Source: DASUVM01 sp036378955 (GTDB lineage Bacteria > Patescibacteriota > Saccharimonadia > Saccharimonadales > Saccharimonadaceae). From it: a DNA stretch of 64,000 nucleotides. Under the pieces are notes generated by a model that saw only the letters and a list, made by a program, of their open reading frames with translations, searched no databases and was not told the origin of the DNA. The translations under genes were made by a program, and so were the position numbers. The stretch spans positions 62,001-126,000 of the forward strand of contig DASUVM010000008.1 in NCBI GenBank assembly GCA_036378955.1. The letters run 5' to 3'. Positions 24,919 to 32,796 of the stretch are shown here, piece after piece (positions within the stretch are counted from its first letter, which is position 1; each line of letters opens with the position of its first letter).

Positions 24919-26472
24919 CTAACGCAGTGCAGCCGCTATAATCTGCCCATGGCTTGCGTACAACGGCTGAGGTGTTTCATCAAGCTCTTGATCTACCCGT
25001 TGGGTATCCGTTTGGAGCTCCTCTAAACTATTCGCGTTAAACCAGCGCGCATCGGCGGCATCGTCACCGCCTATTGCGTCAGGTGTGTGTTCAATAACAA
25101 AGCGACGTGCTGTCGTTTCCATCCACGAATTATCTGTATTACGAGGATCGTCTACATAGCCTTCGTAGATGACTTCACCTTCCATTTCACCAAGATCAAC
25201 ACTAGCCTCTTCTAGAAGCTCACGACGAGCAGTCACACTGACATGCTCGCCCGGGTCAACCATGCCCCCTGGCAAAGCCCACTGGCGAGTATCCTTGCGG
25301 CGTACCAATAGGATTTTGCGATCACCGGTTTCAGGGTCAACTGCTACAACGATCGGATCAGCAGCCTGGTTTGGCCCCCACTTTGCCAGGTCTCCCCGGT
25401 CAGCGATTCCTTGTCGGCCCATAGGGTTACGAGGATAGCCTTGTTCATCTACGTCATATCCGCCCTCTACGAAGCTTGGTCGCTCAGAGAAATCAACTTC
25501 TGTGGGCGAGTCTGGATCGGAAACACCGAGTTCAACGCCAGTAGTGCGTACCCATTCGGTAGTAAATCGTGGCGGATTGTAGCCAGGCCATTCAGCGCCC
25601 CACGGTTTCAACTCATCCGGTACATGCATACGGTGGGCGTACCCGACAGTCACCTCACCTACCGCAAGACGCAGATACTTGCCATGACTCGCAAAAAGAT
25701 TTGGATACAAACCGTCATGAACGGCAACCCATTGGGCAGCATCGGCATCACTGCCTGCCTCGATTGTTACGACCCTGGCTTGCTCTTCGTCCAGATGATG
25801 GTGCAGAGCAGTTGACTCCATCCAAGCATTATCAGTGTTGCGCGAGTCATCTACATAGCCTGCAAAAACGGTTCGTGCGGCGGAGAAGTCCAGCTCAACA
25901 CCTTGCACGCCAGCCTCTTCAACAAGCTCGCGGCCTGCGGCTTGCCAGGGCTCTTCACCGTCGTCAACCTTACCACCAGGCAAAGCCCATTCACCAGTGT
26001 CGCCTCTCTGTATAAGCAAAACTTCCACTACACCTGTATCAGGATTATTACGAGTTAAGATAGGGTCGGCCGCTGGTGTTGGCCCCCACTTGTCCAACAT
26101 GCCGCGGCCGCGTAAGCCTGTTCGCCCCATGGGATTAAGGGGAAGCCCGTATTTGTCACGGCGAACTATAAAGGTTTCTAAACTGTTAAACTGAGGCACT
26201 TGGTTAGGATCGGCCGGATCAGGCGCGTCGCCTTCTTTGCGGAAGCTCGTATTACCACGCGGTAGATCAACAAAAGGAGGGTTGTATCCAGGGTACTCTG
26301 TATGCCAGCTCACCATCTCGTCTGGTACAGGGGTTCTCTCGACGGTAGGCAGGCCTTGTTCGACCTGGGCCATTTTCACAAGTTTCGCATTTACTTCGAG
26401 TCGTGCGACTTGATGTGGTTGGTCCAAGTTCAGTTCGCTAAAGCTAGGGGTTCTCTCAGGGTATGTTTCCAT
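24919..26472 (-). CDS. Tandem NUDT9-type ADP-ribose pyrophosphatase
   Basis: About 517 residues with two complete NUDT9-like units in a row. Each has a YPGYNPP or WPGYNPP lead, a GRxGxxxRGxLxKWGPxxAADPI block, a Nudix box, a GYVDDxRNTDNxWMET block and an LFASHG/LYASHG end. The first Nudix box (GGKVDDGEEPW, then RELVEEAGV) is canonical. The second has RELLEEASV, with Ser replacing the last Gly. Human NUDT9 and bacterial relatives cleave ADP-ribose to AMP and ribose-5-phosphate. The duplication may be catalytic plus regulatory. ATG 26472 is favoured by TATAAT nine nt upstream. A tandem arrangement is unusual. Confidence 0.85.
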   Translation of the reverse strand: METYPERTPSFSELNLDQPHQVARLEVNAKLVKMAQVEQGLPTVERTPVPDEMVSWHTEYPGYNPPFVDLPRGNTSFRKEGDAPDPADPNQVPQFNSLETFIVRRDKYGLPLNPMGRTGLRGRGMLDKWGPTPAADPILTRNNPDTGVVEVLLIQRGDTGEWALPGGKVDDGEEPWQAAGRELVEEAGVQGVELDFSAARTVFAGYVDDSRNTDNAWMESTALHHHLDEEQARVVTIEAGSDADAAQWVAVHDGLYPNLFASHGKYLRLAVGEVTVGYAHRMHVPDELKPWGAEWPGYNPPRFTTEWVRTTGVELGVSDPDSPTEVDFSERPSFVEGGYDVDEQGYPRNPMGRQGIADRGDLAKWGPNQAADPIVVAVDPETGDRKILLVRRKDTRQWALPGGMVDPGEHVSVTARRELLEEASVDLGEMEGEVIYEGYVDDPRNTDNSWMETTARRFVIEHTPDAIGGDDAADARWFNANSLEELQTDTQRVDQELDETPQPLYASHGQIIAAALR

Positions 26473-26522
26473 AGGTTTGATATTATACAATACTACCTCT
26501 AGAAACAATACTGTTGTCCATC

Positions 26523-27053
26523 TTATTGGTTGTTACTTCTGCGTCGCTTTAGTTCCTCATTACTAATTGGCGGCGTATTTGCCATTATCCTTACTACCTC
26601 GTTGAAGTTATCAGAAGCTTGTTCTTCAATCTGTAAAACTGCATCAAACAATTGCGGGAACGTCGTATAGCCTCGCTCCGTATTCAAATGACCGCCGCCA
26701 TGAATGACGGTCGGCTTTACATCTAGCGCGTCAGCAAGGTGCTTAAGCGCTTCTTGAGTGACATATGGGTCATCATCCCCATAGAATGCGACGGCTTCAT
26801 CTAACCTTGCGTGTATCTTTTCAAAATCTACCGTCTTTTCTTGTAAGAAGTAGCTGTTTAGCTCCGCTCCGTAGTCAACGGTAAAACCGGACACGCTCAC
26901 AAGTCCTGCTACTGGCGTGGGCGATTGCTCAATAAAATCTAGAGCGCTTGTTACGCCAAGTGAATGACCAACTATAGTAAGTCCGCCGACATCGATCCCC
27001 TCAACCGCCTGCGTTATCTCGTACAGCCATTGCTGCCTATCAGTATTGTCGGT
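26523..27053 (-). pseudogene. 5'-truncated RBBP9/YdeN-type serine hydrolase
   Basis: The open frame runs from just after a TAA (27054-27056) and has no start codon before the catalytic region. It carries the nucleophile elbow IVGHSLGVTSALDFIE, then VSVSGFTVDYG, the acid region FYGDDDPYV and the catalytic His in HGGGHLNTERG. These are all hallmarks of the RBBP9/YdeN alpha/beta hydrolases. Roughly the first 60 residues, including the first strand and oxyanion segment, are missing. A GTG at 26900 could give only a fragment without the Ser. It appears dead. Confidence 0.7.
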
Positions 27054-27161
27054 TTAACTTCCTGCATATCTTGAGTATATCTTAAGGTGTACTAATTGGG
27101 ACAATTTCACCTTTATTGTGTCTCAAACACTAGCAGACTTAAATAGTTAGCATGGGCAAGT

Positions 27162-27515
27162 TTACAACTCGCAAGTCCCACGCAAACGATGCGTAGCACA
27201 TCCCGCTACTGCAATACTTTCGTCGTCGGTAAGTATTGCTAATATTTTCCGGTCTGCTCGTGCTCTTTCATGCAGCGGTATAAAGCATCCATTTAAGGAC
27301 AGGTTTATATCTGCCTCGATAGCAGGCTTTAAGCGGGTAATGTCGCCCGTAGTAATCTCGCCCTGCCGCACCTCATCCTCTGCGACTATCATATTTTCGT
27401 GAGGCGAGGAGGCGATGGTGTCAGAAGCATACACTTTTTCTATCCGGCTTGCAAAGAAACAGAGTTCCGTGTTGTCACCGATGGGGCATGTAGGACATTC
27501 AGGATTGGTGCTCAT
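27162..27515 (-). CDS. Small Cys-containing hypothetical protein
   Basis: 117 residues from ATG 27515. The N-terminus MSTNPECPTCPIGDNTELC has a CxxC and a third Cys, suggestive of metal binding. Later Cys occur in NGCFIPLHERA, VAGCATH and at the end (RGTCEL). The middle is acidic (HENMIVAEDEVRQGE). No family recognised. It lies 75 bp after the HTH gene on the same strand and may share its transcript. Confidence 0.45.
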   Translation of the reverse strand: MSTNPECPTCPIGDNTELCFFASRIEKVYASDTIASSPHENMIVAEDEVRQGEITTGDITRLKPAIEADINLSLNGCFIPLHERARADRKILAILTDDESIAVAGCATHRLRGTCEL

Positions 27516-27590
27516 GTCATGGTACGCTCCGGTAAGCTTAGCTATTGGGAATCTCGCCCGGCGGTTCGCGAAGGTCAAATGCAAAGAGCT

Positions 27591-27980
27591 TCACAAACCC
27601 TTAAACAACTCCGCCAAACTAACCTTCAACGCCTTGGCGATCTTCGCCGCGTTGTCTATCGAAACGCTTTGCTCGCCTCGTTCAATAGCACTGATGTATG
27701 TCCGGTGGACATCGGCATGTTCCGCTAGATCTTCTTGGGTAAGTTCGCGTGTATGCCTTAGTAAGCGAACTCTTTTGCCGAAAGCAATGCGTAACTTCGT
27801 TGGTGCCGCTGCGGCTATGACTGGTTTATGGGCTAACTTCATGGTAAGTAATTCCTTAAATTCTGCCAGCTCGTGTCGTGGCTGGCTAATATGGTTAACG
27901 ATTTCTTGAGTAAATTCTGCACGTAGTGGTCGGTGTGGATGAGGACGGCCAGCAGCGAGCAGATCGTCGAGTTCTTTCAT
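27591..27980 (-). CDS. XRE-family HTH protein coupled to an ECF sigma gene
   Basis: Residues ~65-125 form a canonical XRE HTH (FGKRVRLLRHTRELTQEDLA, then HRTYISAIERGEQSVSIDNA). The first ~60 residues (MKELDDLLAAGRPHPHRPL, then FTQEIVNHI) are of a different kind and sit where an anti-sigma factor's N-terminus would be. The start overlaps the sigma gene by 4 bp (27977-27980), so the two were translationally coupled. It probably regulated, or acted with, the sigma factor. Confidence 0.75.
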   Translation of the reverse strand: MKELDDLLAAGRPHPHRPLRAEFTQEIVNHISQPRHELAEFKELLTMKLAHKPVIAAAAPTKLRIAFGKRVRLLRHTRELTQEDLAEHADVHRTYISAIERGEQSVSIDNAAKIAKALKVSLAELFKGL

Positions 27981-28500
27981 GATAGCTCCTTTCTTAATTC
28001 ATGTTTTGCTCGGGCTGCCCACCCTTTGATTGAGCCTACCGGTGCGCCAAGTATAGTGGCGATCTCTTTATGGCTCAGCCCTTGCCAGTAATACAAACTA
28101 ATGACAGCGCGATATTTTGGCTTTAAGTTGCGAACAGCCATGTGCAGTTCTTGGTATACAAACTCTTTTTCGGGGGTCGGCTGCGTCGAAGCGATACGGG
28201 CTACCATTTCGTCATCTGCCGCAACCTCGCGAGCTGCTTTTTTTAGCCAATTGAGCGCCTTATTAGTGGCAATCTTAAACAGCCAGGTACTAAAACGATA
28301 TTCCGATTTGTACGTGTGAAGTTTATAAAATGCTGTAATGAATGTATCCTGGGCGATGTCTTCGGCCACGTCTTCATTACGTGTAATTGCAAAACAATGA
28401 TGATATGCGCATTTTTATAACGTTCAACCAATTCGCCGTAAGCCGTATGGTCTTCGTTTAAACTACGAGCAATGAGCTCTGCTTCTCGTTGTTGTTGCAT
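27977..28500 (-). pseudogene. ECF sigma-70 factor, frameshifted
   Basis: Two frames make one ECF sigma. The N-terminal frame (from ATG 28500) gives REAELIARSLNEDHTAYGEL and VERYKN. The second gives HHCFAITRNEDVAEDIAQDT, region 2 (FSTWLFKIATNKALNWL) and region 4 (YRAVISLYYWQGLSHKEIAT, VGSIKGWAARAKHELRK). The frame changes between about 28395 and 28425, inside the first helix of region 2. A one-base correction restores a ~174-residue sigma of normal length. Either the gene is dead or the assembly has an indel. Confidence 0.8.
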
Positions 28501-28595
28501 ATCTTACTTACACACTGGGCTCAAAAAAGTTACAATAGCCCTACACTAACAGAGTTTTTGTTAAAATAATACAGATAACATTGCTCGTGCTGTTG

Positions 28596-28704
28596 TAAAG
28601 CATAAGCGTATGCTTTATGATAAGTTTAGCTAGTGCGTAAAGGGCTCTTTACGCTCCTGCAAAACAAACATTTACAGACAAAAGAGCCTCGGGTGGGCAC
28701 GCAC
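28596..28704. ncRNA. Candidate structured RNA in a 387-bp gene-free gap
   Basis: The gap between the sigma gene (28500) and tRNA-Ala (28888) has a 9-bp hairpin TAAAGCATA/TATGCTTTA (28596-28617). It is followed by nested stems: outer GTGCGT (28633-28638) with ACGCAC (28699-28704), and inner GGCTCTTT (28643-28650) with AAAGAGCC (28681-28688). Strand is unknown. It may be a small RNA or a remnant of mobile DNA. Nothing else in the gap stands out. Confidence 0.3.
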
Positions 28705-28874
28705 CAGCTCCATATTTATGACTGATGCGAAGATAGAAAAATTGCCATTAAAGAATCTTACCACTGCTGCCGTGAGGCAGAGGGCTCGTGTTTTGGCTCT
28801 TCCGCTTCAAACCAATAGCATTTTATAATTATTTGGCTTGAAACAATAGTTTTTTGCACAAATCTATGCTATAA

Positions 28875-30488
28875 CTATTCCCAGCACGGGGCATTGGCAC
28901 AGCTGGTAGCGCGCTTCCATGGCATGGAAGAGGTCATCGGTTCGAATCCGATATGCTCCACCACAGAAGGCCTACTAGAACAACGGACCAAAACAACGTC
29001 CCGAAGCAGGCCCTCCAAGGTGTTTCGCGAGATCAGGTCGTCACCGTTGTCGGTGACGACCTGATCTTCGTTTTTGTGGCTTTCGTCACTGTCTCTAGAG
29101 CCATCGTGGTGCTTCTGCCTAAGCACCTGCAACTGGCTGAACGGTGCAACCATGTCGCTCTCGACGACATGGTCCTCCTCCAGGTAGAGGCTCGAGAACA
29201 GTGCTTGGTTCAGCAGGCGCCGCTGCTCGTCGTCACACCGTAGGTAGAGCTGGTGTGCATCTTCGAGCAGGCGCAGGCTCTCCTCGACGAGTTCAGCGCT
29301 GTCGGCAAGGTCGTCCTTGACCTGGGTCAGCCGTTCACTGAGCCGTTCGCGCTGACGTTCAATCTCCCGGAGCTTGCTCTTGATCTTCACCTTGGCGCTT
29401 TCGGTCAGGTCGCCGATGCCCAAGTCGATCAAGTTGCTCTCTTTGACGTCCAGAGCGTGCAGCTCGGTGGTGAGCTGTTGACGCAGGAGACGGGTAGCTG
29501 AGTCCTTCTCGGCCAGCGTGGCTGCCAGTTGCCTTCGAACGTCCGTGACGAGCTGTGAGCTGAATTGGACAGTGGCGTAGTGCCGCTCGACGGCGGCTTC
29601 AACGTGGAGCACGTTGACGTAGCGGGCGCCACAAGTCCGTTCCTGCGTGTTCCGGCAGAAAAAGTACAGGTACTCGGTTCCTCTGGAGTTGACGCTGCGT
29701 TGGATGACGAGTCGGCCACGGCGGCCGGCTCGTTGGCAGCGTCCGCAGAACAGCGACCCCTTCAGGTAGTGATGGTGGATTCGCCGCCTCTCCTGTGCGG
29801 CGGTGCGTGACTCAAGGAGCACTTGGACGCGCTCGAACAGCTCACGCGTGACGAGCGCTTCATGTCTGCCGGGGTACTCCTCGCCTTGGTAGGTGACATA
29901 GCCGAGGTAATACCGATCTCGGAGCATCTCGGACAGCTTGCTGATCGAGACGGCTTGAGCAGGATGCTTGGCCGTTGGGCGTGTCCGTAGGCCACGGTCG
30001 CAGAGCTCGGTGGACAGGTCGGCGAGCGTGAAGTCGCCTGTGGCGTAGAGCTCGAATCCAAGCGTGACGAGTGGACCGCGCTGCGGGTCAACCGCGATGG
30101 TGCGGATCTCGCCGCCCTCAGGTTTCGGTTGACGGGCATTGAGATAGCCAAGCTTCGCTTGGTTGACCGTGCCTCCGTTCTTGACCTTCTGGCCCATCTT
30201 GTACTTAATGTCAGCCCCGCTCGCCTGCGATTGATACTGGTCAACAGCGTGCAGGATGGTCTCGACCAGTGCACTCTCCGGGTTGTCGCCCATGTCGATG
30301 TCCGCATCGAGTGAGTCGGCTTTCCGCTTGCCCGCCTCACGTTGTGCGGGAATCGATATTCCTTCGGGGTCGTAGTCGGTGTGGACTTGGCCTGGCGTAG
30401 AAACGCGCAGGTATAGCACCGCCCGCTTGCGTCTCGTCGTGCCGCTAGCAAGATCTGCGACATGTCGGTTGAGTGTTGTCTTGCTCAT
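28875..30488 (-). CDS. Serine recombinase, catalytic core deleted, overlapping tRNA-Ala
   Basis: ATG 30488 follows a strong GAGGAGG. The N-terminus has the resolvase strand AVLYLRVSTPGQVHTDYDPEG with the catalytic Ser. It then jumps from REAGKRKADSLDADI straight to NPESALVETILHAVDQYQSQ, skipping roughly 75 residues that normally carry the catalytic Arg residues. The recombinase domain, a zinc ribbon (LFCGRCQRAG, then FFCRNTQERTCGARY) and a coiled coil follow. The last ~29 residues are the antisense of tRNA-Ala (the tell-tale IGFEPMTSSMPW). The DNA is much GC-richer than neighbours and of actinobacterial style. Probably inactive remnant of an integrated element. Confidence 0.8.
   Translation of the reverse strand: MSKTTLNRHVADLASGTTRRKRAVLYLRVSTPGQVHTDYDPEGISIPAQREAGKRKADSLDADIDMGDNPESALVETILHAVDQYQSQASGADIKYKMGQKVKNGGTVNQAKLGYLNARQPKPEGGEIRTIAVDPQRGPLVTLGFELYATGDFTLADLSTELCDRGLRTRPTAKHPAQAVSISKLSEMLRDRYYLGYVTYQGEEYPGRHEALVTRELFERVQVLLESRTAAQERRRIHHHYLKGSLFCGRCQRAGRRGRLVIQRSVNSRGTEYLYFFCRNTQERTCGARYVNVLHVEAAVERHYATVQFSSQLVTDVRRQLAATLAEKDSATRLLRQQLTTELHALDVKESNLIDLGIGDLTESAKVKIKSKLREIERQRERLSERLTQVKDDLADSAELVEESLRLLEDAHQLYLRCDDEQRRLLNQALFSSLYLEEDHVVESDMVAPFSQLQVLRQKHHDGSRDSDESHKNEDQVVTDNGDDLISRNTLEGLLRDVVLVRCSSRPSVVEHIGFEPMTSSMPWKRATSCANAPCWE
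28888..28963 (+). tRNA. tRNA-Ala (GGC), likely attachment site
   Basis: The acceptor GGGGCAT pairs with ATGCTCC (one G-T). The anticodon stem CTTCC/GGAAG holds loop ATGGCAT, anticodon GGC. The T-arm is ATCGGTTCGAATCCGAT and CCA is encoded. Length 76 nt. The minus-strand recombinase reads through the whole gene, the usual sign of integration into a tRNA. Confidence 0.93.
29031..29066. repeat. Perfect 16-bp inverted repeat inside the recombinase 3' end
   Basis: GATCAGGTCGTCACCG (29031-29046) and its exact complement (29051-29066) are separated by TTGT. It lies 70 bp from the tRNA and reads into the protein as DQVVTDNGDDLIS. It could be the original terminator of the recombinase, read through after a change downstream, or a recombination site. 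Confidence 0.7.
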
Positions 30489-30606
30489 GGTTCCTCCTCT
30501 CCAGTGGTCAAATCGTCTAGATCTTCTTCCTCGGTAGCTTGCGCCTCGTGACCACGGCCAAGCTAGATCGATATAACAACTAAACCAACACAAACTGAAT
30601 AAGCAA

Positions 30607-30646
30607 GTCACGACGCTATGTAGCAAAAGCTGCACAGCGTCGTGAC
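30607..30646. repeat. 11-bp inverted repeat upstream of the recombinase
   Basis: GTCACGACGCT (30607-30617) pairs perfectly with AGCGTCGTGAC (30636-30646) around an 18-nt spacer. It is placed between the 3' end of the XRE/63-aa region and the recombinase start, as either a terminator or a binding site. Confidence 0.55.
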
Positions 30647-30660
30647 CGTCCACTCGCGGA

Positions 30661-30852
30661 TTATTGGGGCAGTGCAGAGGGGTCGTAGGCTCCTGTGGCC
30701 TCGTCGAGCAGGCTGCTAATCACCTTCTTTCCGTAGCTGACACCTTTATTGAAGTTCGCTTGGCTGCCGCCGGGGAGTCTCTCGACGGCTCTCCACAACA
30801 AATCATGATGAAGATCGCCCTTATCGGGTCCGATGATGTAGCAGTGCCCCAC
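30661..30852 (-). CDS. Protein fragment of unknown origin (63 aa)
   Basis: The frame reads YIIGPDKGDLHHDLLWRAVE, then RLPGGSQANFNKGVSYGKKV and DEATGAYDPSALPQ. It overlaps the 3' end of the XRE gene in another frame. Its composition looks like genuine protein, more so than the XRE tail (IMICCGEPSRDSPAAA) encoded by the same bases. One explanation is a frameshift or fusion at the XRE 3' end. No start signal is evident. Confidence 0.3.
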   Translation of the reverse strand: MGHCYIIGPDKGDLHHDLLWRAVERLPGGSQANFNKGVSYGKKVISSLLDEATGAYDPSALPQ

Positions 30853-31331
30853 TCTCGCTCGACATAACCTGAGCGCACTCCCACCGGATCGACTTTCATA
30901 ACTCCATTAGGCCGCTCAGCGAGTGCACTTCGTGCCCATGGTTTTAGCAGTCCAAGCAGTTTGTTACTTTCTTTGAGCGGTGCTTGAAGGTCTTCGAGCA
31001 GCGCTTTAAGGTCGACTCTGAGTGATCGGTTTTGAGGGAGAATGCCGGCACGCTGGAAGGCATAAGCCATAAGGGCAGGAGCGTCTACTCCAAGTGTTGC
31101 GCATATTTCTGTGAAACGAGCGACCGTTAAAGGTCGTATGCCACTCTCGTAGTTATATATAGATTGTATACTAATGCGCGAAGTCATCGCATCGCTAACA
31201 TCTTCACGTGTCAGCCGGCGTTCGTCTCGAGCCCGCCGCAGTTCCCAGCCGATTATTCTATCAACCAATTTGTCAAACGCTTGTACTTGAGGCGGCTCTA
31301 CCGTTTCCCCGCTCGTTTCGCCTTGCTCCAC
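30720..31331 (-). CDS. XRE-family regulator, paralogue of the 5701 gene
   Basis: The HTH domain is ELRRARDERRLTREDVSD and ISIQSIYNYESGIRPLTV, followed by FTEICATLGVDAPALMAYAF and LRVDLKALLEDLQAPL. Both layout and motifs match the regulator at 5701-6243. The frame is open to 31436, but a promoter (TTGACT, 17 bp, TAATAT) at 31436-31408 would place transcription start near 31401. GTG 31331, after GGACGG, is therefore taken as start. After VGVRSGYVERE the C-terminus diverges and may be out of frame. It probably belongs with the GC-rich recombinase segment. Confidence 0.65.
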   Translation of the reverse strand: MEQGETSGETVEPPQVQAFDKLVDRIIGWELRRARDERRLTREDVSDAMTSRISIQSIYNYESGIRPLTVARFTEICATLGVDAPALMAYAFQRAGILPQNRSLRVDLKALLEDLQAPLKESNKLLGLLKPWARSALAERPNGVMKVDPVGVRSGYVEREWGTATSSDPIRAIFIMICCGEPSRDSPAAAKRTSIKVSATERR

Positions 31332-31407
31332 ATTACCGTCCAAGTCTACTCCACGGATGGGTTGTCCACCTCGTTTAACCGTCAATACGGTACAAATGAA
31401 CAAAGCT

Positions 31408-31436
31408 ATATTAATCATACCTGGCTTTGTAGTCAA
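31408..31436 (-). promoter_or_regulatory. Sigma70-type promoter of the XRE regulator
   Basis: On the minus strand, TTGACT (31436-31431), a 17-bp spacer and TAATAT (31413-31408). It rules out start codons upstream of about 31401. Confidence 0.55.
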
Positions 31437-31479
31437 TCATCGGCTGCTATGTAGTACATACTTTCGTAGCCGTGATTTC

Positions 31480-31495
31480 TGTTATACTTTAATAA
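31480..31495 (+). promoter_or_regulatory. Extended -10 (TGT-TATACT), leaderless start
   Basis: TGT plus TATACT (31483-31488) ends 7 nt before ATG 31496, with no ribosome site between. Confidence 0.55.
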
Positions 31496-32785
31496 ATGCG
31501 TTCGAAATTCAAAGCCATTATTCTTAAAAAACTACAGCAGCGTACCAAAGAGTTTTTAGCTGCGCACACACAGTTAAAGCTGATTGCGGTCGCTGGCAGT
31601 GTTGGCAAAACAAGCACCAGAAATGCGATTACCACTGTACTCAGTAGCCGCCTAAGGGTGTTGAGCCACAGCGAAAACCACAACATGGAAATGAGTGTGC
31701 CGCTCGCTATTATGGATATTCCATACCCTGAAAAAGTACGTTCTTTTTTCGCCTGGTGGCGAGTGCTTCGAATGGCTAAAAAGCGTATTAAACGGGCGTT
31801 TGCCTACGATGTTATTGTTATTGAGCTTGCGAGCGATCAGCCAGGCGACATTATGGGTTTTAGCAGTTATCTCAACCCCGACATTAGCGTTATTACAGCT
31901 GTTGCGCCCGAGCATATGATTGCTTTTAAAACAATCGATGCCGTTGCGACCGAAGAGCTTTCAACTGGTAACTTCAGTAAGCTCGTGGCAATTAACCGCG
32001 ATGATATCGACGGCCGTTATGCTGAGTATCTTAAAACCGATAGCCTCGACACTTACGGTATGAGCGGTGTGGCCGAATATCATTTTTTAGTTGAAAAAAC
32101 GACAGCCGATGGTTACTGCGAAGGCAAGCTGGTAACCCCGGAATTTGGCGAGCAACAAATGACACTGCATGTACTTGGCGAGCAAGGTGTTAAAGCAGTC
32201 ATTGCCGGTGTCTTAGTCGGCACAAAACTTGGTTTAACGGCTGCCGAAGTGAAGCAAGGCGCTGAAGCGGTTCGGCCGGTAGCAGGCCGCATGCAACCAC
32301 TGCGTGGACTGCTTAGCAGCTTGATAATTGATGACACCTATAATTCGAGCCCGCTGGCTGCCAAAGCTGCCTTGCAGGTGCTCTATAGTTTCGCTGCTCG
32401 GCCGCGCATAGCAATTCTTGGGTCAATGAATGCCCTTGGCGACATCTCAAAAGCCGCCCATGAAGAGCTAGGGCGTGCCTGCGATCCTACTATGCTCGAT
32501 TGGGTAATTACCGTTGGCAGTGAAGCCGAAAAATATCTCGCCCCGGCCGCACTGGCCAAGGGCTGCCAGGTAAAAAGCTTTAAAACCGCGCTTGACGCCG
32601 GTGCCTTCGCGCATTCGGTGTTGCGAGCCAACTCGGTTGTGCTGGTGAAGGGCTCGCAAGATGGTATCTTTACCGAAGAAGCAGTTAAAATACTGTTGCA
32701 TAGCACCGAAGATGAAAAAAAGCTCGTACGCCAGTCGCGGGCCTGGTTGGCGCATAAGCAAACCTTTTTTAGCAAGTTTCAATAG
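31496..32785 (+). CDS. MurF-like Mur ligase lacking the N-terminal domain
   Basis: Walker A VAGSVGKTSTRN is at residue ~35, with the Mur-ligase blocks VAPEHMIAFKTIDAVATEELS-like segment near residue 140, LIIDDTYNSSPLAAKAAL near 280, and ILGSMNALGDIS. In ordinary MurF the P-loop is near residue 110, so the ~80-residue UDP-MurNAc-binding domain is absent. MurF adds the D-Ala-D-Ala dipeptide to UDP-MurNAc-tripeptide. The paralogue at 52269 has the same truncated form and lies beside the van-type genes. This copy may be the housekeeping one; that is inference. It is followed by the leuS leader. Confidence 0.8.
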   Translation: MRSKFKAIILKKLQQRTKEFLAAHTQLKLIAVAGSVGKTSTRNAITTVLSSRLRVLSHSENHNMEMSVPLAIMDIPYPEKVRSFFAWWRVLRMAKKRIKRAFAYDVIVIELASDQPGDIMGFSSYLNPDISVITAVAPEHMIAFKTIDAVATEELSTGNFSKLVAINRDDIDGRYAEYLKTDSLDTYGMSGVAEYHFLVEKTTADGYCEGKLVTPEFGEQQMTLHVLGEQGVKAVIAGVLVGTKLGLTAAEVKQGAEAVRPVAGRMQPLRGLLSSLIIDDTYNSSPLAAKAALQVLYSFAARPRIAILGSMNALGDISKAAHEELGRACDPTMLDWVITVGSEAEKYLAPAALAKGCQVKSFKTALDAGAFAHSVLRANSVVLVKGSQDGIFTEEAVKILLHSTEDEKKLVRQSRAWLAHKQTFFSKFQ

Positions 32786-32796
32786 CGGTCTTCATC

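Noticed and set aside
27399..27909. Plus-strand frames opposite the Cys-containing protein and the HTH gene
   Set aside because: They run antisense to a recognisable HTH domain and lack motifs or a ribosome site.
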